DNA of 64,000 nt. Source: Gracilimonas mengyeensis. Lineage in GTDB: Bacteria; Bacteroidota; Rhodothermia; Balneolales; Balneolaceae. The notes below the pieces were generated by a model that had not been told where the DNA came from, ran no database searches, and saw only the letters and a list, made by a program, of their open reading frames with translations. Positions within the stretch are counted from its first letter, which is position 1. Each line of letters begins with the position of its first letter. Location of the stretch: NCBI RefSeq assembly GCF_900182705.1, contig NZ_FXTP01000002.1:477181-541180 (forward strand). The letters run 5' to 3'. The translations under genes were made by a program, and so were the position numbers. Positions 9,757 through 19,224 of the stretch are shown here, one piece after another.

Positions 9757-10127
9757 GGGTGAGTGGCTGAGTTGGTTAGAGGTTAAATCAGCTTTTAAAT
9801 AACTTTAAAAAACGATTTTTGAGTTGTGGGTGATTTGACAAACACCAAAAAAATGTGCTATTTGAGCACAGAACGAAGGCACATATGCAATAGTTGGAGT
9901 CAGGTAGCTCCTAAAAAATTTAAGTTTAGCGAATTAGGGAATACAGCTTTTAAAATGTCATGGAATCAAAGGCAGACTCATTTTATAAGATGTTGACTGC
10001 ATTTTAAAGGCGCTTAAATATTTCCCGAGTCTATTAAATATGCACATTGCCCAGTTTTTTAAACAATTTTGAAGCTCCCGTGAACGAATAACTCACTCTC
10101 ACTCACACATCATGGTAGCGCTCAAGG
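9757..10127 (+). ncRNA. Candidate structured non-coding RNA with a tRNA-like 5' end
   Basis: GGGTGAGTGGCTGAGTTGGTTAGAGG at 9757-9782 resembles the acceptor and D-arm of a tRNA, closest to tRNA-Ser. No anticodon or T arm follows, so it is not a normal tRNA. GTGAGTG (9759-9765) pairs with CACTCAC (10100-10106), which would close a domain of about 350 nt, and a very strong terminator follows at 10128. AT-rich, promoter-like DNA precedes it and no reading frame is present. It does not show tmRNA, RNase P, SRP or 6S signatures I know. It could equally be a decayed tRNA with unrelated DNA beside it. Confidence 0.3.
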
Positions 10128-10157
10128 GGCCAAAGCAATGATTGCTTTGGCCTTTTA
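10128..10157 (+). terminator. Strong intrinsic terminator without an upstream gene
   Basis: GGCCAAAGCAAT (10128-10139) is mirrored exactly by ATTGCTTTGGCC (10141-10152) and followed by TTTTATT. It ends a transcript, but the nearest gene, hisF, stops 765 bp upstream, which suggests an untranslated transcript in between. Confidence 0.8.
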
Positions 10158-10700
10158 TTATTTAAGGAAAATAGACAGATCTAAAGGGGGGGGACAGTAA
10201 ACTGGTAGTGCTCTCTAAAAGTGAAGGCAAGTAAGCCAAGTATTCATTAAGAAAACATCAGTTCGATATAAAACTGGTCATTGCTGTAGATAGAGAGAAC
10301 AAGCTTCTCCCCAAAAGTGGACACGTTGGTAGCGTTGAACGAAGCTTGGGCACCCAATCCCCAATAGGCCACCTATTCGCCCAACCCTCGACAAACATTT
10401 ATGACTCAATACGCTACAAGCCTCGGGTTCTTTATGGCTGACAAGCTACCCAGAATTGCACCCGCTTAGGCGGTTTTACCCTGGGCTATTCATATTGGAC
10501 CCTTTCAGGGTCTTTCTAACCAAATTTTGTTACCCAATTACCTGACCACTACAGCGATGAGTAGTCCATTTTTCGTCGTTCCTATATTGAACTCACGCTA
10601 AGAATGATTCAGCATATTAAATTTTGGTTTAAAGATTGTATGGCTGAGATAAAATGGAGAACTTCACGCCCTTAAAATTATTGATAATAACATTTAGCCC
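10158..10700. other. Intergenic between terminator and hisE, no gene seen
   Basis: About 540 bp without a usable reading frame. It includes a G8 run at 10185-10192. Composition is coding-like in places (10270-10600), so it may be the remains of a decayed gene or insertion, but nothing is recognisable. Confidence 0.4.
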
Positions 10701-11039
10701 ATGGCAGATATTAAAACCCTGACACAAAAGGACTACGATTTTTTAATTGAACTGGAAACCTTGCTTTATGAGCGTAAAGAGGAAATGCCCAAAGGTTCTT
10801 ATACTACCAGTATGTATAAGAAAGGACTGGATAAGATTGCTCAGAAAGTAGGAGAGGAAGCAGTTGAAACCGTGATTGCTTCCAAAAATGAAAAGAATAA
10901 GGAAACGATTAACGAAGCTGCCGACTTAATCTTCCACCTGATGCTGTTGCTGGCAGAAAAAGAAATCCCCCTCCACAAAGTGATCAAGAAACTCCGTAAG
11001 CGACATAATAAAGGTAATCACAAACACATCGGAGAATAG
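10701..11039 (+). CDS. hisE: Phosphoribosyl-ATP pyrophosphatase HisE
   Basis: The 112-residue all-alpha protein has the family pattern KGSYTTSMYKKGLDKIAQK, VGEEAVETVIASK and NEAADLIFHLMLLL, with the acidic residues that bind magnesium. HisE removes pyrophosphate from phosphoribosyl-ATP, the second step of histidine synthesis. In many bacteria it is fused to HisI; here it is a stand-alone protein. A second histidine gene, hisF, lies upstream across a non-coding gap that is unusually long for this pathway. Confidence 0.9.
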   Translation: MADIKTLTQKDYDFLIELETLLYERKEEMPKGSYTTSMYKKGLDKIAQKVGEEAVETVIASKNEKNKETINEAADLIFHLMLLLAEKEIPLHKVIKKLRKRHNKGNHKHIGE

Positions 11040-11051
11040 AATATTTGTGAA

Positions 11052-11117
11052 CGGTTAATAGTTATTAGTACGATACCCTTCCAACCGATTAATAAAAGTA
11101 TAAATAACTATTAACCG
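11052..11117. repeat. Long-arm inverted repeat, GGTTAATAGTTATT type
   Basis: CGGTTAATAGTTATT (11052-11066) is mirrored exactly at 11103-11117 with 36 bp between. A relative with GGTTAATGGTTATT arms lies at 40521-40592 inside the injection-system operon. It looks like a dispersed mobile or structural element placed between hisE and lepA. Confidence 0.65.
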
Positions 11118-11183
11118 CATTTTAACAGCTCCCGCCTTCTTTGTATCTTTATTTCTTAAAGTGAGACGCACCCAATATCCCCT

Positions 11184-13001
11184 ATGAACAACAATATTCG
11201 AAATTTTTGCATCATTGCCCACATTGACCATGGCAAATCAACCCTGGCCGATCGTCTGCTGCAGCTTACCGGCGCTATTAGCGAGCGCGAAATGCAGGAA
11301 CAGATTTTGGACGATATGGACCTTGAAAGAGAGCGGGGTATCACGATTAAAAGTCATGCCATACGCATGGACTACAAGCGCCCCAATGGTGAGAAATATA
11401 TTTTCAACCTGATTGATACTCCCGGCCACGTAGATTTTGCCTACGAGGTATCCCGTGCATTAAAGGCTTGTGAAGGGGCCCTATTGGTGGTTGATGCCGC
11501 TCAGGGCATCGAAGCTCAAACGATCTCCAACCTCTATCAAGCTATCGACCAGAACCTGGAAATCATTCCGGTGCTCAATAAAATTGACCTGCCTGGGGCC
11601 GACCCTGAAGGCATTGGTCAGCAGATTGTAGACCTTATCGGTTGTGATTACGAAGAGATTTTACATGTATCCGGTAAAACAGGTGAGGGAGTAGATAAAC
11701 TTCTGGAAGCCATTGTCGAACGCGTTCCCGGCCCCAAACGGGAAGAAGACAACCCCTTGCGTGCGCTCATTTTCGATTCCATCTTTAACACGTACCGCGG
11801 TTCGGTAGCGTATGTTCGGGTGATGGAAGGCGTGCTCCGTAAGGGCGACCTGTTTAAGTTCATGGCCAATAAAAAGGAATACAACGCTGAGGAAATTGGC
11901 TACCTCAAGATGAAAAAAGAACCCACGGATGAATTGCACGCCGGTGAAGTGGGCTATGTAATTGGCAGTGTAAAATCACTGCAGGATGTCCGTGTAGGTG
12001 ATACCATTACCAAGGTAGATAATCCAGCGGACAAGCCCATTCCGGGCTACCAGGAAGCCAAACCTATGGTATTTAGTGGACTCTTTCCCACCGATGCCGA
12101 TGACTTTGAAGATTTGCGTGGCGCACTAGAGAAACTACAGTTGAACGATGCTTCCCTTACGTATGAACCAGAGACCTCCAAAGCCCTTGGGTTTGGATTT
12201 CGTGCTGGTTTCCTGGGGCTGCTGCATATGGAAATTGTTCAGGAACGCCTTGATCGTGAATTCGACATCGATATTATCACTACCGTGCCCAACGTGGAGT
12301 ACGAGGTGGAAGTAGACCGGGACGGCAAAGATAACAAACGCATTGAGGTGGATAACCCGAGCCAGATGCCAGATCAGGGGGACATCGCGGCTATTTACGA
12401 GCCCTATATAAAAGCCAGTATCATTTCCCCGGCTGACTACATTGGTCCCATCATGAAGTTATGCCAGGAACGGCGAGGTATTTACGTGAATCAGCATTTT
12501 ATGCAAAATAATCGCGTGGAAATTACGTATGAACTGCCGATGGCCGAAGTGGTATTTGATTTCTATGACCGGTTGAAATCCGGAACGCGCGGATATGCTT
12601 CGCTGGATTATGAATTTATTGAATACCGTAAAGGTGATTTGGTACGTTTGGATATTTTACTGAACGGCGATCAGGTGGATGCTCTCTCAAGTATCACCCA
12701 CCGGGACAAAGCCTATTATCTGGGCCGCAAAGTTTGTGCAAAATTAAAGGAACTTATTCCACAACAACAGTTTGAAGTAGCCGTACAGGCTGCCATCGGA
12801 AACCGGGTGATTGCCCGCGATACCGTGCGCGCCATGCGTAAAGATGTAACCGCCAAATGTTACGGTGGTGATATCTCGCGAAAGCGCAAGCTGCTTGAGA
12901 AACAAAAGGAAGGAAAAAAACGAATGAAACAGGTTGGTACGGTAGAAATACCACAGGAAGCATTCCTGGCCGTACTGTCTATGGACGAAGAGGACCGATA
13001 G
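11184..13001 (+). CDS. lepA: Elongation factor 4 (LepA)
   Basis: This 605-residue translational GTPase has G1 AHIDHGKST (residues 12-20), switch II DTPGHVD and G4 NKIDLPGA. The LepA-specific C-terminal domain includes [16 protein letters not shown] [13 protein letters not shown] and [21 protein letters not shown]4 binds ribosomes and back-translocates or rescues stalled ones under ionic or cold stress. The length is that of the family. It is followed by a small exported protein gene after 3 bp and then lepB, the common lepA-lepB neighbourhood. Confidence 0.96.
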   Translation: MNNNIRNFCIIAHIDHGKSTLADRLLQLTGAISEREMQEQILDDMDLERERGITIKSHAIRMDYKRPNGEKYIFNLIDTPGHVDFAYEVSRALKACEGALLVVDAAQGIEAQTISNLYQAIDQNLEIIPVLNKIDLPGADPEGIGQQIVDLIGCDYEEILHVSGKTGEGVDKLLEAIVERVPGPKREEDNPLRALIFDSIFNTYRGSVAYVRVMEGVLRKGDLFKFMANKKEYNAEEIGYLKMKKEPTDELHAGEVGYVIGSVKSLQDVRVGDTITKVDNPADKPIPGYQEAKPMVFSGLFPTDADDFEDLRGALEKLQLNDASLTYEPETSKALGFGFRAGFLGLLHMEIVQERLDREFDIDIITTVPNVEYEVEVDRDGKDNKRIEVDNPSQMPDQGDIAAIYEPYIKASIISPADYIGPIMKLCQERRGIYVNQHFMQNNRVEITYELPMAEVVFDFYDRLKSGTRGYASLDYEFIEYRKGDLVRLDILLNGDQVDALSSITHRDKAYYLGRKVCAKLKELIPQQQFEVAVQAAIGNRVIARDTVRAMRKDVTAKCYGGDISRKRKLLEKQKEGKKRMKQVGTVEIPQEAFLAVLSMDEEDR

Positions 13002-13004
13002 TTT

Positions 13005-13592
13005 ATGATGAAGAAAGTAGCATTCTTTTTTGTGTTTATGCTGATGCTTGCCCAAACCACATCGGTGCAGGCACAGTTTGAAGAACCGGAAATAAAAAAA
13101 GTTAGCAATGAAGAGCGCGCTGAATTTCAGCAACGTTTCTCAGATATCAAATGGACGGGACAAGGCTTTCGATACAACGAGCTGGACCGTATGCCATCCA
13201 TCGAAATACGAGCGGTTTTACAAGGCGCTTACGGTGACCCCACTCAGACCGTAGAAGATATCATCAAAAAAGATGGCTATCTCCGGGACGGAAAATCCAT
13301 ACAGTTTGAATACTGGTTTATCGTAGATGGAGAAATTCCGATGATGATCCTTGACCTCGAAGGCCCCTTCGAAAACGGCCTGGTTTATGTGGGGGCCAGT
13401 CGCTACGTGGATATGATGCCGGCTGTAAAGCGCACCCTTACCAAAGAGCTTCGAAATGCATCCCCAAAAGAATACGCCGATTACTTCTTCTCTCCGGAAA
13501 GAGATCAGTGGTACAAAGTGTCGTATCAGGCTGGTGAATACAAGAAGGAAGAAATTGACCAACCGGATCATATCAAAAAATTAATTAACTAA
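13005..13592 (+). CDS. Small exported protein of unknown function
   Basis: The 195-residue protein begins with a signal peptide (MMKKVAFFFVFMLMLAQTTS) with a likely signal peptidase I site after VQA. I do not recognise the mature part, which has no membrane segment and is rich in charged residues. It lies 3 bp after lepA and 11 bp before lepB, so all three are probably one transcript. Either of two adjacent ATG codons (13005 or 13008) may start it. Confidence 0.75.
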   Translation: MMKKVAFFFVFMLMLAQTTSVQAQFEEPEIKKVSNEERAEFQQRFSDIKWTGQGFRYNELDRMPSIEIRAVLQGAYGDPTQTVEDIIKKDGYLRDGKSIQFEYWFIVDGEIPMMILDLEGPFENGLVYVGASRYVDMMPAVKRTLTKELRNASPKEYADYFFSPERDQWYKVSYQAGEYKKEEIDQPDHIKKLIN

Positions 13593-13603
13593 TACTGCAG
13601 ATA

Positions 13604-14707
13604 TTGGAAGAGCAAAACAACAACGAGAGCCAGGAAAAGAGCTCCTATTGGCAAAAAAAGAAGGCAAAAAAGGCGGAAGAAAATAAGAAAGCAAAATCCT
13701 GGCTGAGGGAATGGATTGATGCCATTGTGTTTGCTTTTATAGCGGCGGCAATTTTACGTGCATTTCTGTTTGGGTCATATAAAATTCCGACTCCTTCGAT
13801 GGAAAAAACATTGCTTACCGGGGATTTACTTATTGTATCCAATGTCACTTATGGTGCCCGGACCCCAATGGGCCTCTGCGTACCTTTCTTCCAGGGATGG
13901 TGTGTGCCCGGGGTAACATTACCTTATACACGCTTACCTGGTTTCAGAGATATTGAACGCAATGATATTTTTGTATTCAACGTGCCATGGGAAGTGAAGC
14001 CCATCAACCAAAAAACCAATTATATAAAACGGGCGGTCGCGGTTCCCGGCGATACTATTTCTATTGAGGATAAATACCTGTACATCAACGGAGAGCGGGA
14101 AGAGTCGCACGAAGGTGTGCAGCGTTTTTACGTGGTTAAGATGGCGGATCGTGTACGGTTGAGTAATGCCAAAATGGAATCGGTGGGCGGCGAACTTATT
14201 GGCTACATAAACCAAAGTACCTATGTAGTGAATTTGACCGAAGATGTGGCTGAAACGGTAGGCAACTGGGCCGAGGTAGACACCATGTATCTTAACGTGA
14301 CACCCGAAAACCAGGTGGATCGCAATTATACCCAAAGTGAAGGCTCATTTTCCATGGCATTCAGTAATCCTGATCATATGCGAGAAATCGTGGTACCTTT
14401 TAAAGGACAGGAAATCACCCTCACCGATGACAACTGGTACATCTACAAGGATGTGATTGAGCGCTACGAACGCAATGAACTTCGCCGTGAAGGGGATACC
14501 ATTTATATCAATGGGGAACAGACCAACACGTACACCATTCAACAAGACTACTATTTTGGGATGGGAGACAACCGCGATAACAGTATGGATTCCCGTTTCT
14601 GGGGCTTTGTTCCCAAAAACCACGTGATAGGAAAAGCCTCTATAGTTTGGTTCTCTACCGACAATTTTGTGCCTCGCTTCGAGCGTATATTTACCCTTAT
14701 TGAATAA
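13604..14707 (+). CDS. lepB: Signal peptidase I (LepB)
   Basis: The 367-residue protein has a charged N-terminus, one membrane segment (about residues 37-57), the catalytic serine block IPTPSMEKTLLTGD (S65), the lysine block YIKRAVAVPGD (K142) and the C-terminal GDNRDNSMDSRFWGFVP. The Ser/Lys pair defines signal peptidase I, which cuts signal peptides outside the cytoplasmic membrane. It is longer than the E. coli type because of an insert between the lysine block and the final block, common in Bacteroidota. The start is a TTG at 13604; no ATG is placed suitably upstream of the membrane segment. Confidence 0.93.
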   Translation: MEEQNNNESQEKSSYWQKKKAKKAEENKKAKSWLREWIDAIVFAFIAAAILRAFLFGSYKIPTPSMEKTLLTGDLLIVSNVTYGARTPMGLCVPFFQGWCVPGVTLPYTRLPGFRDIERNDIFVFNVPWEVKPINQKTNYIKRAVAVPGDTISIEDKYLYINGEREESHEGVQRFYVVKMADRVRLSNAKMESVGGELIGYINQSTYVVNLTEDVAETVGNWAEVDTMYLNVTPENQVDRNYTQSEGSFSMAFSNPDHMREIVVPFKGQEITLTDDNWYIYKDVIERYERNELRREGDTIYINGEQTNTYTIQQDYYFGMGDNRDNSMDSRFWGFVPKNHVIGKASIVWFSTDNFVPRFERIFTLIE

Positions 14708-14869
14708 CTTCAGGATAGATTTCAGACAGGTATAACCCTATGATTTAGTTTTGGATTTTCATAAGACTGAGAAATCATCCAAAACAAAAAATAATTAGCT
14801 GTAAGATGGAACATTAACAGCAGTTAACTTATTTTATTTATAGAGTTATTCACTAAAAAAGGAGTCTCT

Positions 14870-15850
14870 ATGAATGTTGAGCGAGTGTTAATACCTACCG
14901 ACCTGTCTGATGAAGCAAACGCCGCACTTGAATCGGCCGATTTATTCATCGAAAACTTCGATTGTACGGTTGACCTGATGCACGTCATCCCTTTGTCGAA
15001 ATATCTGGGAGATAGTTTTGACAAGCTCGGGATTCCTTTAAGTATTGATAAAGATGTGTATCCCAAATTGATAGAAAACCAGCGTAAAGAGCTGAGTGCT
15101 TTCGCCAATAAACACATCAAGAAAAAAGAAAAACGCGGCGAGTATATCGTTACGATTGACCGCAAGCCTTCCGATTCTATCCTCAGCCAAATAGAAAAAG
15201 GAAAGTATGACTTGGTGATGATGAGTGCCAAAGGCGGGCATTATTCCGACTTTTTCCACGGCAGTGCCACCGATAAGATCATCCGCCGTTCCAAAACACC
15301 CGTACTTACCTTATCCAAGAAAATGAAGGCGGAGAAAGTTAATAAGATCCTGGTGCCTTGTGATTTTTCCGATCATTCCCTGGCTGCCATCCCCATGGCT
15401 TTTGATATTGCCAGAAAATTTGGTGCTTCTCTGGAAATTCTAAATGTGATAGAGCTGTATGCCGCCGATGTGCACGGGATCGAGCCTGTAAGTATAGGTG
15501 TGGATAATTCAGCTGTATATGGCGGACTTAAAAGTCGTTTGAAGAAATTCTTTGGCAAGTATGAGGATCACGACTTTAGCATTGAAGATGGTGAAGGTGA
15601 ATTCGAAGATGTACTGGTTCACAAAGAAAACGGGACAACTTCTTCGGTGAATTTCAAAACCGTGATTCTGAAATCTGTTGCTGCTCATCATGAAATTATT
15701 GATTACGCCAACGACAATGCCGATTTGGTAGTGATGAGCACCCATGGACGAACGGGTTTATCACGTATGTTGCTGGGTTCTACTACAGAGCAAGTGATAC
15801 AGCACCTCGAGAAACCTCAAATCACTATTAAACCCGAGTTGAAGAAGTAA
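14870..15850 (+). CDS. Tandem-domain universal stress protein (first copy)
   Basis: A 326-residue protein with two UspA folds: residues 1-145 (VLIPTDLSDEANAALESA ... GSATDKIIRRSKTPVLTL) and 146-326 (ILVPCDFSDHSLAAIP ... STHGRTGLSRMLLGST). The GxxGxxxxxxGS nucleotide-binding signature is clear in the second domain and partly kept in the first (HGSATDKI). Usp proteins are cytoplasmic and respond to energy or envelope stress. A good Shine-Dalgarno site (AGGAG) precedes the ATG, unusual for this genome and a sign of strong translation. A paralogue follows. Confidence 0.9.
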   Translation: MNVERVLIPTDLSDEANAALESADLFIENFDCTVDLMHVIPLSKYLGDSFDKLGIPLSIDKDVYPKLIENQRKELSAFANKHIKKKEKRGEYIVTIDRKPSDSILSQIEKGKYDLVMMSAKGGHYSDFFHGSATDKIIRRSKTPVLTLSKKMKAEKVNKILVPCDFSDHSLAAIPMAFDIARKFGASLEILNVIELYAADVHGIEPVSIGVDNSAVYGGLKSRLKKFFGKYEDHDFSIEDGEGEFEDVLVHKENGTTSSVNFKTVILKSVAAHHEIIDYANDNADLVVMSTHGRTGLSRMLLGSTTEQVIQHLEKPQITIKPELKK

Positions 15851-16028
15851 GAGATCCGGGTTTTAGTGGATTCTGATAGATCATTACGGCAGTGTTTGCT
15901 GCTGAAGTGGAAGGTTGTATCTTCTGTAATTCAAAGTAAAGCAGTAGGTTACAGGGGTTATATTCTTCACGTAAAATTCACAGAATTTTCACAAATTATA
16001 GTAACAACTAATTACAGAGGAGGTTGTT

Positions 16029-17024
16029 ATGAAAACCAAGCACATCTTAGTTCCTACCGATTTTTCTGATGCGTCCATTGAGGGGTTAAAAATGGCGGCA
16101 CATTTCGTTGAGTTGTATGACAGTTGCGTGGATTTGATGCATGTGATTCCACTCATGAGTTATTACGATGAAAGCATGGAGCACTTGGGCGTTCCTTTTG
16201 ATATGGAAAACGATTTGTATCCAAAAGTTTTGAAAAGTGCCAATGAGAAGCTTCATGAAATCGCGGCCAGGCATCTGCCTAAAGAGCACTGTGGCAAGCT
16301 GGTTAATAAAGTAGGCCGTAAAACCTCCCGGGTAATCACAGATGAGGCCAACAGGGGACATTACGACCTTATCATAATGAGTAATAAGGGCAGTCATCAA
16401 ACCAAAGATGTACGTAGCGGTGTTACTGAGCAAGTGATTCGGTATTCGGAAATTCCGGTATTAAGTATCAATACTGCTTTTCATGAAAAAGAGATCAATA
16501 ATATCCTGGTTCCTGTAGATGGTTCGGATGAATCAGCAGCCCCGTTGGTTCAGGCTTATGACCTGGCTAAAACCTTTAGTGCCGATCTCACGCTGATGCA
16601 TATCATTGAGCCCTACACGCTGGGCATGGAAGTGTTGCCAATGGTAGTGGAGGATGACGATACAGTCTATGAGTCTTTGATCACAAGCATCAGCACCTAT
16701 TTCGATGAGCATCCCAAACTGGGATTCCATATCAAACGAGGTAAAGAAGCTTACACGGATCAGTTGGTTCATGAAAAAGACGGAATGGTGGAAGCCGTAA
16801 CGCTTAAAAGCGAGGTTAAAAAAGGCTTCTCAGCCCACACCGAAATTGTGGATTATGCCGAAGAACATGCCGATCTGGTAGTAATGAGTACCCATGGACG
16901 AACAGGTATCGCACGGGTTCTGTTGGGCTCAACTACGGGTATTGTAGCTCAACACCTGAAAAAACCACTGCTTACTATGCGCCCAAACGTGAAGTTTACC
17001 GAAGAAGCTCCAACATCTGATTAG
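16029..17024 (+). CDS. Tandem-domain universal stress protein (second copy)
   Basis: A 331-residue paralogue of the preceding gene with the same two-domain plan: HILVPTDFSDASIEGLKMA at the start, NILVPVDGSDESAAPLVQA opening the second domain, and STHGRTGIARVLLGSTTG near the C-terminus. The AGGAGG Shine-Dalgarno site 7 bp before the ATG is close to perfect. The 178-bp gap and separate ribosome site suggest that each gene may have its own control. The pair probably arose by duplication. Confidence 0.9.
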   Translation: MKTKHILVPTDFSDASIEGLKMAAHFVELYDSCVDLMHVIPLMSYYDESMEHLGVPFDMENDLYPKVLKSANEKLHEIAARHLPKEHCGKLVNKVGRKTSRVITDEANRGHYDLIIMSNKGSHQTKDVRSGVTEQVIRYSEIPVLSINTAFHEKEINNILVPVDGSDESAAPLVQAYDLAKTFSADLTLMHIIEPYTLGMEVLPMVVEDDDTVYESLITSISTYFDEHPKLGFHIKRGKEAYTDQLVHEKDGMVEAVTLKSEVKKGFSAHTEIVDYAEEHADLVVMSTHGRTGIARVLLGSTTGIVAQHLKKPLLTMRPNVKFTEEAPTSD

Positions 17025-17228
17025 CAGCTCCCAATCATTATCAGAGAAAGCCTTATCTGATTATATCCATATTGATTGGATACCAATAGAATCCACTATC
17101 GAAAGACTGCTTTTAAGAGTAGGTAAGCTTAGTGTATCTATTGATTGAATGGATTTATAAAAAATGTTTTCAAATAGTTTCTAAACCTTGTAACTTTGCC
17201 TCCCTTTTAGAACAACCGAACATTCAAA

Positions 17229-17260
17229 GTTCAATATTCGATGTTCAGTGTTCAATATTC
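17229..17260. repeat. Short direct repeat before tRNA-Met
   Basis: GTTCAATATTC occurs at 17229-17239 and 17250-17260, inside a longer run of TTCAATATTC/GATGTTCAGT-like units. It sits just upstream of the tRNA gene and may be simple-sequence expansion. Confidence 0.55.
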
Positions 17261-17265
17261 TAAGA

Positions 17266-17339
17266 GGACCCGTAGCTCAGTTGGTTAGAGCAGTCGACTC
17301 ATAATCGATTGGTCGCAGGTTCAAGTCCTGCCGGGTCCA
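17266..17339 (+). tRNA. tRNA-Met (CAU)
   Basis: A complete cloverleaf: acceptor GGACCCG pairs with CGGGTCC, D arm GCTCAGTTGGTTAGAGC, anticodon loop CTCATAA with anticodon CAU, and T arm GCAGGTTCAAGTCCTGC. The 3' CCA is not encoded. The acceptor is fully paired, so it is an elongator tRNA (Met, or Ile if modified by TilS) rather than the initiator. It stands at the left edge of the accessory island. Confidence 0.95.
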
Positions 17340-17344
17340 CAGAA

Positions 17345-17380
17345 AGCCCAGTTAAGTCATTGATTTAACTGGGCTTTTTT
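17345..17380 (+). terminator. Intrinsic terminator of the tRNA
   Basis: AGCCCAGTTAA (17345-17355) and TTAACTGGGCT (17365-17375) form an 11-bp perfect stem followed by TTTTTT. Confidence 0.9.
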
Positions 17381-17908
17381 ATTTGTGGTACAAACATAGG
17401 TCCAAACAAAATGCAGCCCTGTTTTGTTAAAAGTTTTTTAGGGCGGGCAGGTTTTGTGCGTTAGTTAGCCGTTTAAGCGGAATATTTCTGTAAGCTCACC
17501 TTTCAATAAAAGACAAAAACAGTGCTCTGCTGATAATAGTCGCAGGACATTTAATCATTCTTTCCCGGCCCTGACTGTTTGTGCCATTATGAGCCGATTT
17601 GCCCATTTCTGAAAGCAGTTGATTAGTGATAACAGATAAAATCTCCCTGAAGGATTGCTACCAGTAAGCACCCTTTATTTTTCTCAATCTGACAATGAAT
17701 TATTCAGAACGGCCTCAAACGAATCCTTTGAGACAGACTGGGTTGATTGAACTTAATCAGGTGAGTAAAACTAATATGATAAAATGAGGGTGACACAATC
17801 TGTCACGCATTAGGCCTACATTTATAAACAGATTGAAGGAGTAATTCTATTATCGTGAGATATAATCAGCTTTTGAAATGCTTAAGAGTTAAATATGAAT
17901 AAGTATTT
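17381..17908. other. Island border, no gene seen
   Basis: About 530 bp between the tRNA terminator and the first island gene. I find no integrase, no copy of the tRNA 3' end and no convincing reading frame. Composition becomes AT-rich towards 17900, matching the gene that follows. Confidence 0.5.
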
Positions 17909-18781
17909 ATGCTTAGGAAGTATCTACCGATAATAGGACTAATTGCTAAAAAACATATAGTGCATCAAATGACATTAAAAGCCTATCTACACAAAAATCT
18001 TGATGAGATAAAAAACTATGAACAACATGGATTTTCCTGGGGCAAATATGAGCGGGATGAATTACTCGAGATAGAGGATTTTAGGCAATTACTCACGTCT
18101 TTAGGCCCAAATAGAAAACTTAATCGGGATGATGTTATTAGTGCATTTCGAGATCAAGATCTGTACAGAGGCTTTGTATTAACCATGATGTGGGGCGGCA
18201 TTAATGCCACCAGACCTTCTGTAAAAGGAGACACTACTACTACCCATTTTTATAAGGCTCTCAGTGTGGGAAAGGTAGAAATCACCAAAATTATTGAGGG
18301 AGTACGAAAGGATATTCTTTCCAACCGCTTAGGTGAAGCGTATCACGCTATGGCAAGTAGTGAAAGACATATACCTGGAGTTGGAGAGTCCTACTTCACC
18401 AAGTTATTCTATTTCTTGGGAGAAGCTGAAAATGTTTCTCCCCTGCCTCTCATATTTGATAAATGGACAAAATTGATTCACGCTAACCTTTTAGTGGAAG
18501 AAGATGGGATTGAGGAGCTACGAACATTTTATTCTGATTCCGTCATCAAAAAGAAATTTTTAGCCGATAAGGTTGGTCTTGCATATACAAGGTCCAACTT
18601 AAGAGAAGAAGCTTACATTGATTATGTGAACAGAATGAATCAATTGGCCTCTGACTTAAATATACATACAGGAAAACTGGAAGGGTACTTATTTGGGTTT
18701 CCTCTTCGAGGAGAACTAAGTAAAACAGAAGCAAACCCACGAGTGTGGGTTCATAATCATTTAAAAAAATCTTTACTATGA
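17909..18781 (+). CDS. Unassigned protein with helix-hairpin-helix-like motif, possibly OGG-like
   Basis: A 290-residue, AT-rich gene. HIPGVGESYFTKLFYFLG (around residues 151-168) has the GVG turn of a helix-hairpin-helix and resembles OGG-like DNA glycosylase relatives annotated in defence islands. I cannot point to a catalytic Lys/Asp pair with confidence, so glycosylase activity is only a suggestion. The C-terminal 60 residues carry many charged residues and NPRVWVHNHLKKSLL. Its TGA overlaps the ATG of the next gene, so the two are coupled. Composition differs from the housekeeping genes and fits horizontal transfer. Confidence 0.55.
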   Translation: MLRKYLPIIGLIAKKHIVHQMTLKAYLHKNLDEIKNYEQHGFSWGKYERDELLEIEDFRQLLTSLGPNRKLNRDDVISAFRDQDLYRGFVLTMMWGGINATRPSVKGDTTTTHFYKALSVGKVEITKIIEGVRKDILSNRLGEAYHAMASSERHIPGVGESYFTKLFYFLGEAENVSPLPLIFDKWTKLIHANLLVEEDGIEELRTFYSDSVIKKKFLADKVGLAYTRSNLREEAYIDYVNRMNQLASDLNIHTGKLEGYLFGFPLRGELSKTEANPRVWVHNHLKKSLL

Positions 18782-19224
18782 TCATCCACATCGACCTTGA
18801 TGGTGTCATCGCCGATTTTGATAAAGCTCGTAACGCTCATCCGCTGAGCAAGCAAAGCCCATACAAAGGACGGCCGGATAAACTTCCGGGAATCTATAAA
18901 GATTTGGAGCCTATCCCAGGAAGTATCGAAGCAGTAAAAAAGTTATTGGATGACCAGCGCTTTGAGGTGTTTATTCTTTCCTCGGCGCCATGGGATAACC
19001 CGGATGCCTGGACACATAAAAGACTGTGGGTGGAAAAGTATTTCGGAAAGGCGATGCGGAACAAGCTCATCCTCACCAAGCGGAAAGACTTGGTTATTGG
19101 GGATTATCTGATTGATGACCTGCCGTGGAATGGGGCCAAAGAGTTTAAAGGAACCTGGATTCACTTCGGCAGCGACGCCTTCCCGGATTGGGAAGCCATA
19201 TTACAAAAGCTGGAGAACCCATGA
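18778..19224 (+). CDS. HAD-family 5'(3')-deoxyribonucleotidase-like phosphatase
   Basis: The 148-residue protein starts IIHIDLDGVIADFDKA, the DxDGV nucleophile motif of HAD phosphatases of the NT5C type. FILSSAPWDNP supplies motif II (Ser), and TKRKDLVIGDYLIDDLPWNG supplies the motif III Lys and the acidic motif IV. Such enzymes dephosphorylate nucleotides in the cytoplasm. It is coupled by ATGA overlap to the genes on both sides. In this setting it might deplete nucleotides during phage attack, but that is speculation. Confidence 0.8.
   Translation: MIIHIDLDGVIADFDKARNAHPLSKQSPYKGRPDKLPGIYKDLEPIPGSIEAVKKLLDDQRFEVFILSSAPWDNPDAWTHKRLWVEKYFGKAMRNKLILTKRKDLVIGDYLIDDLPWNGAKEFKGTWIHFGSDAFPDWEAILQKLENP

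Noticed and set aside
9757..9832. Complete tRNA-Ser gene
   Set aside because: Only the acceptor and D-arm-like part is present; no anticodon stem, T arm or matching 3' acceptor follows at tRNA distance.
17266..17339. tRNA-Met as a proven attachment site of the island
   Set aside because: No integrase and no second copy of the tRNA 3' end were seen between 17.4 and 32 kb, so only the neighbourhood suggests integration.
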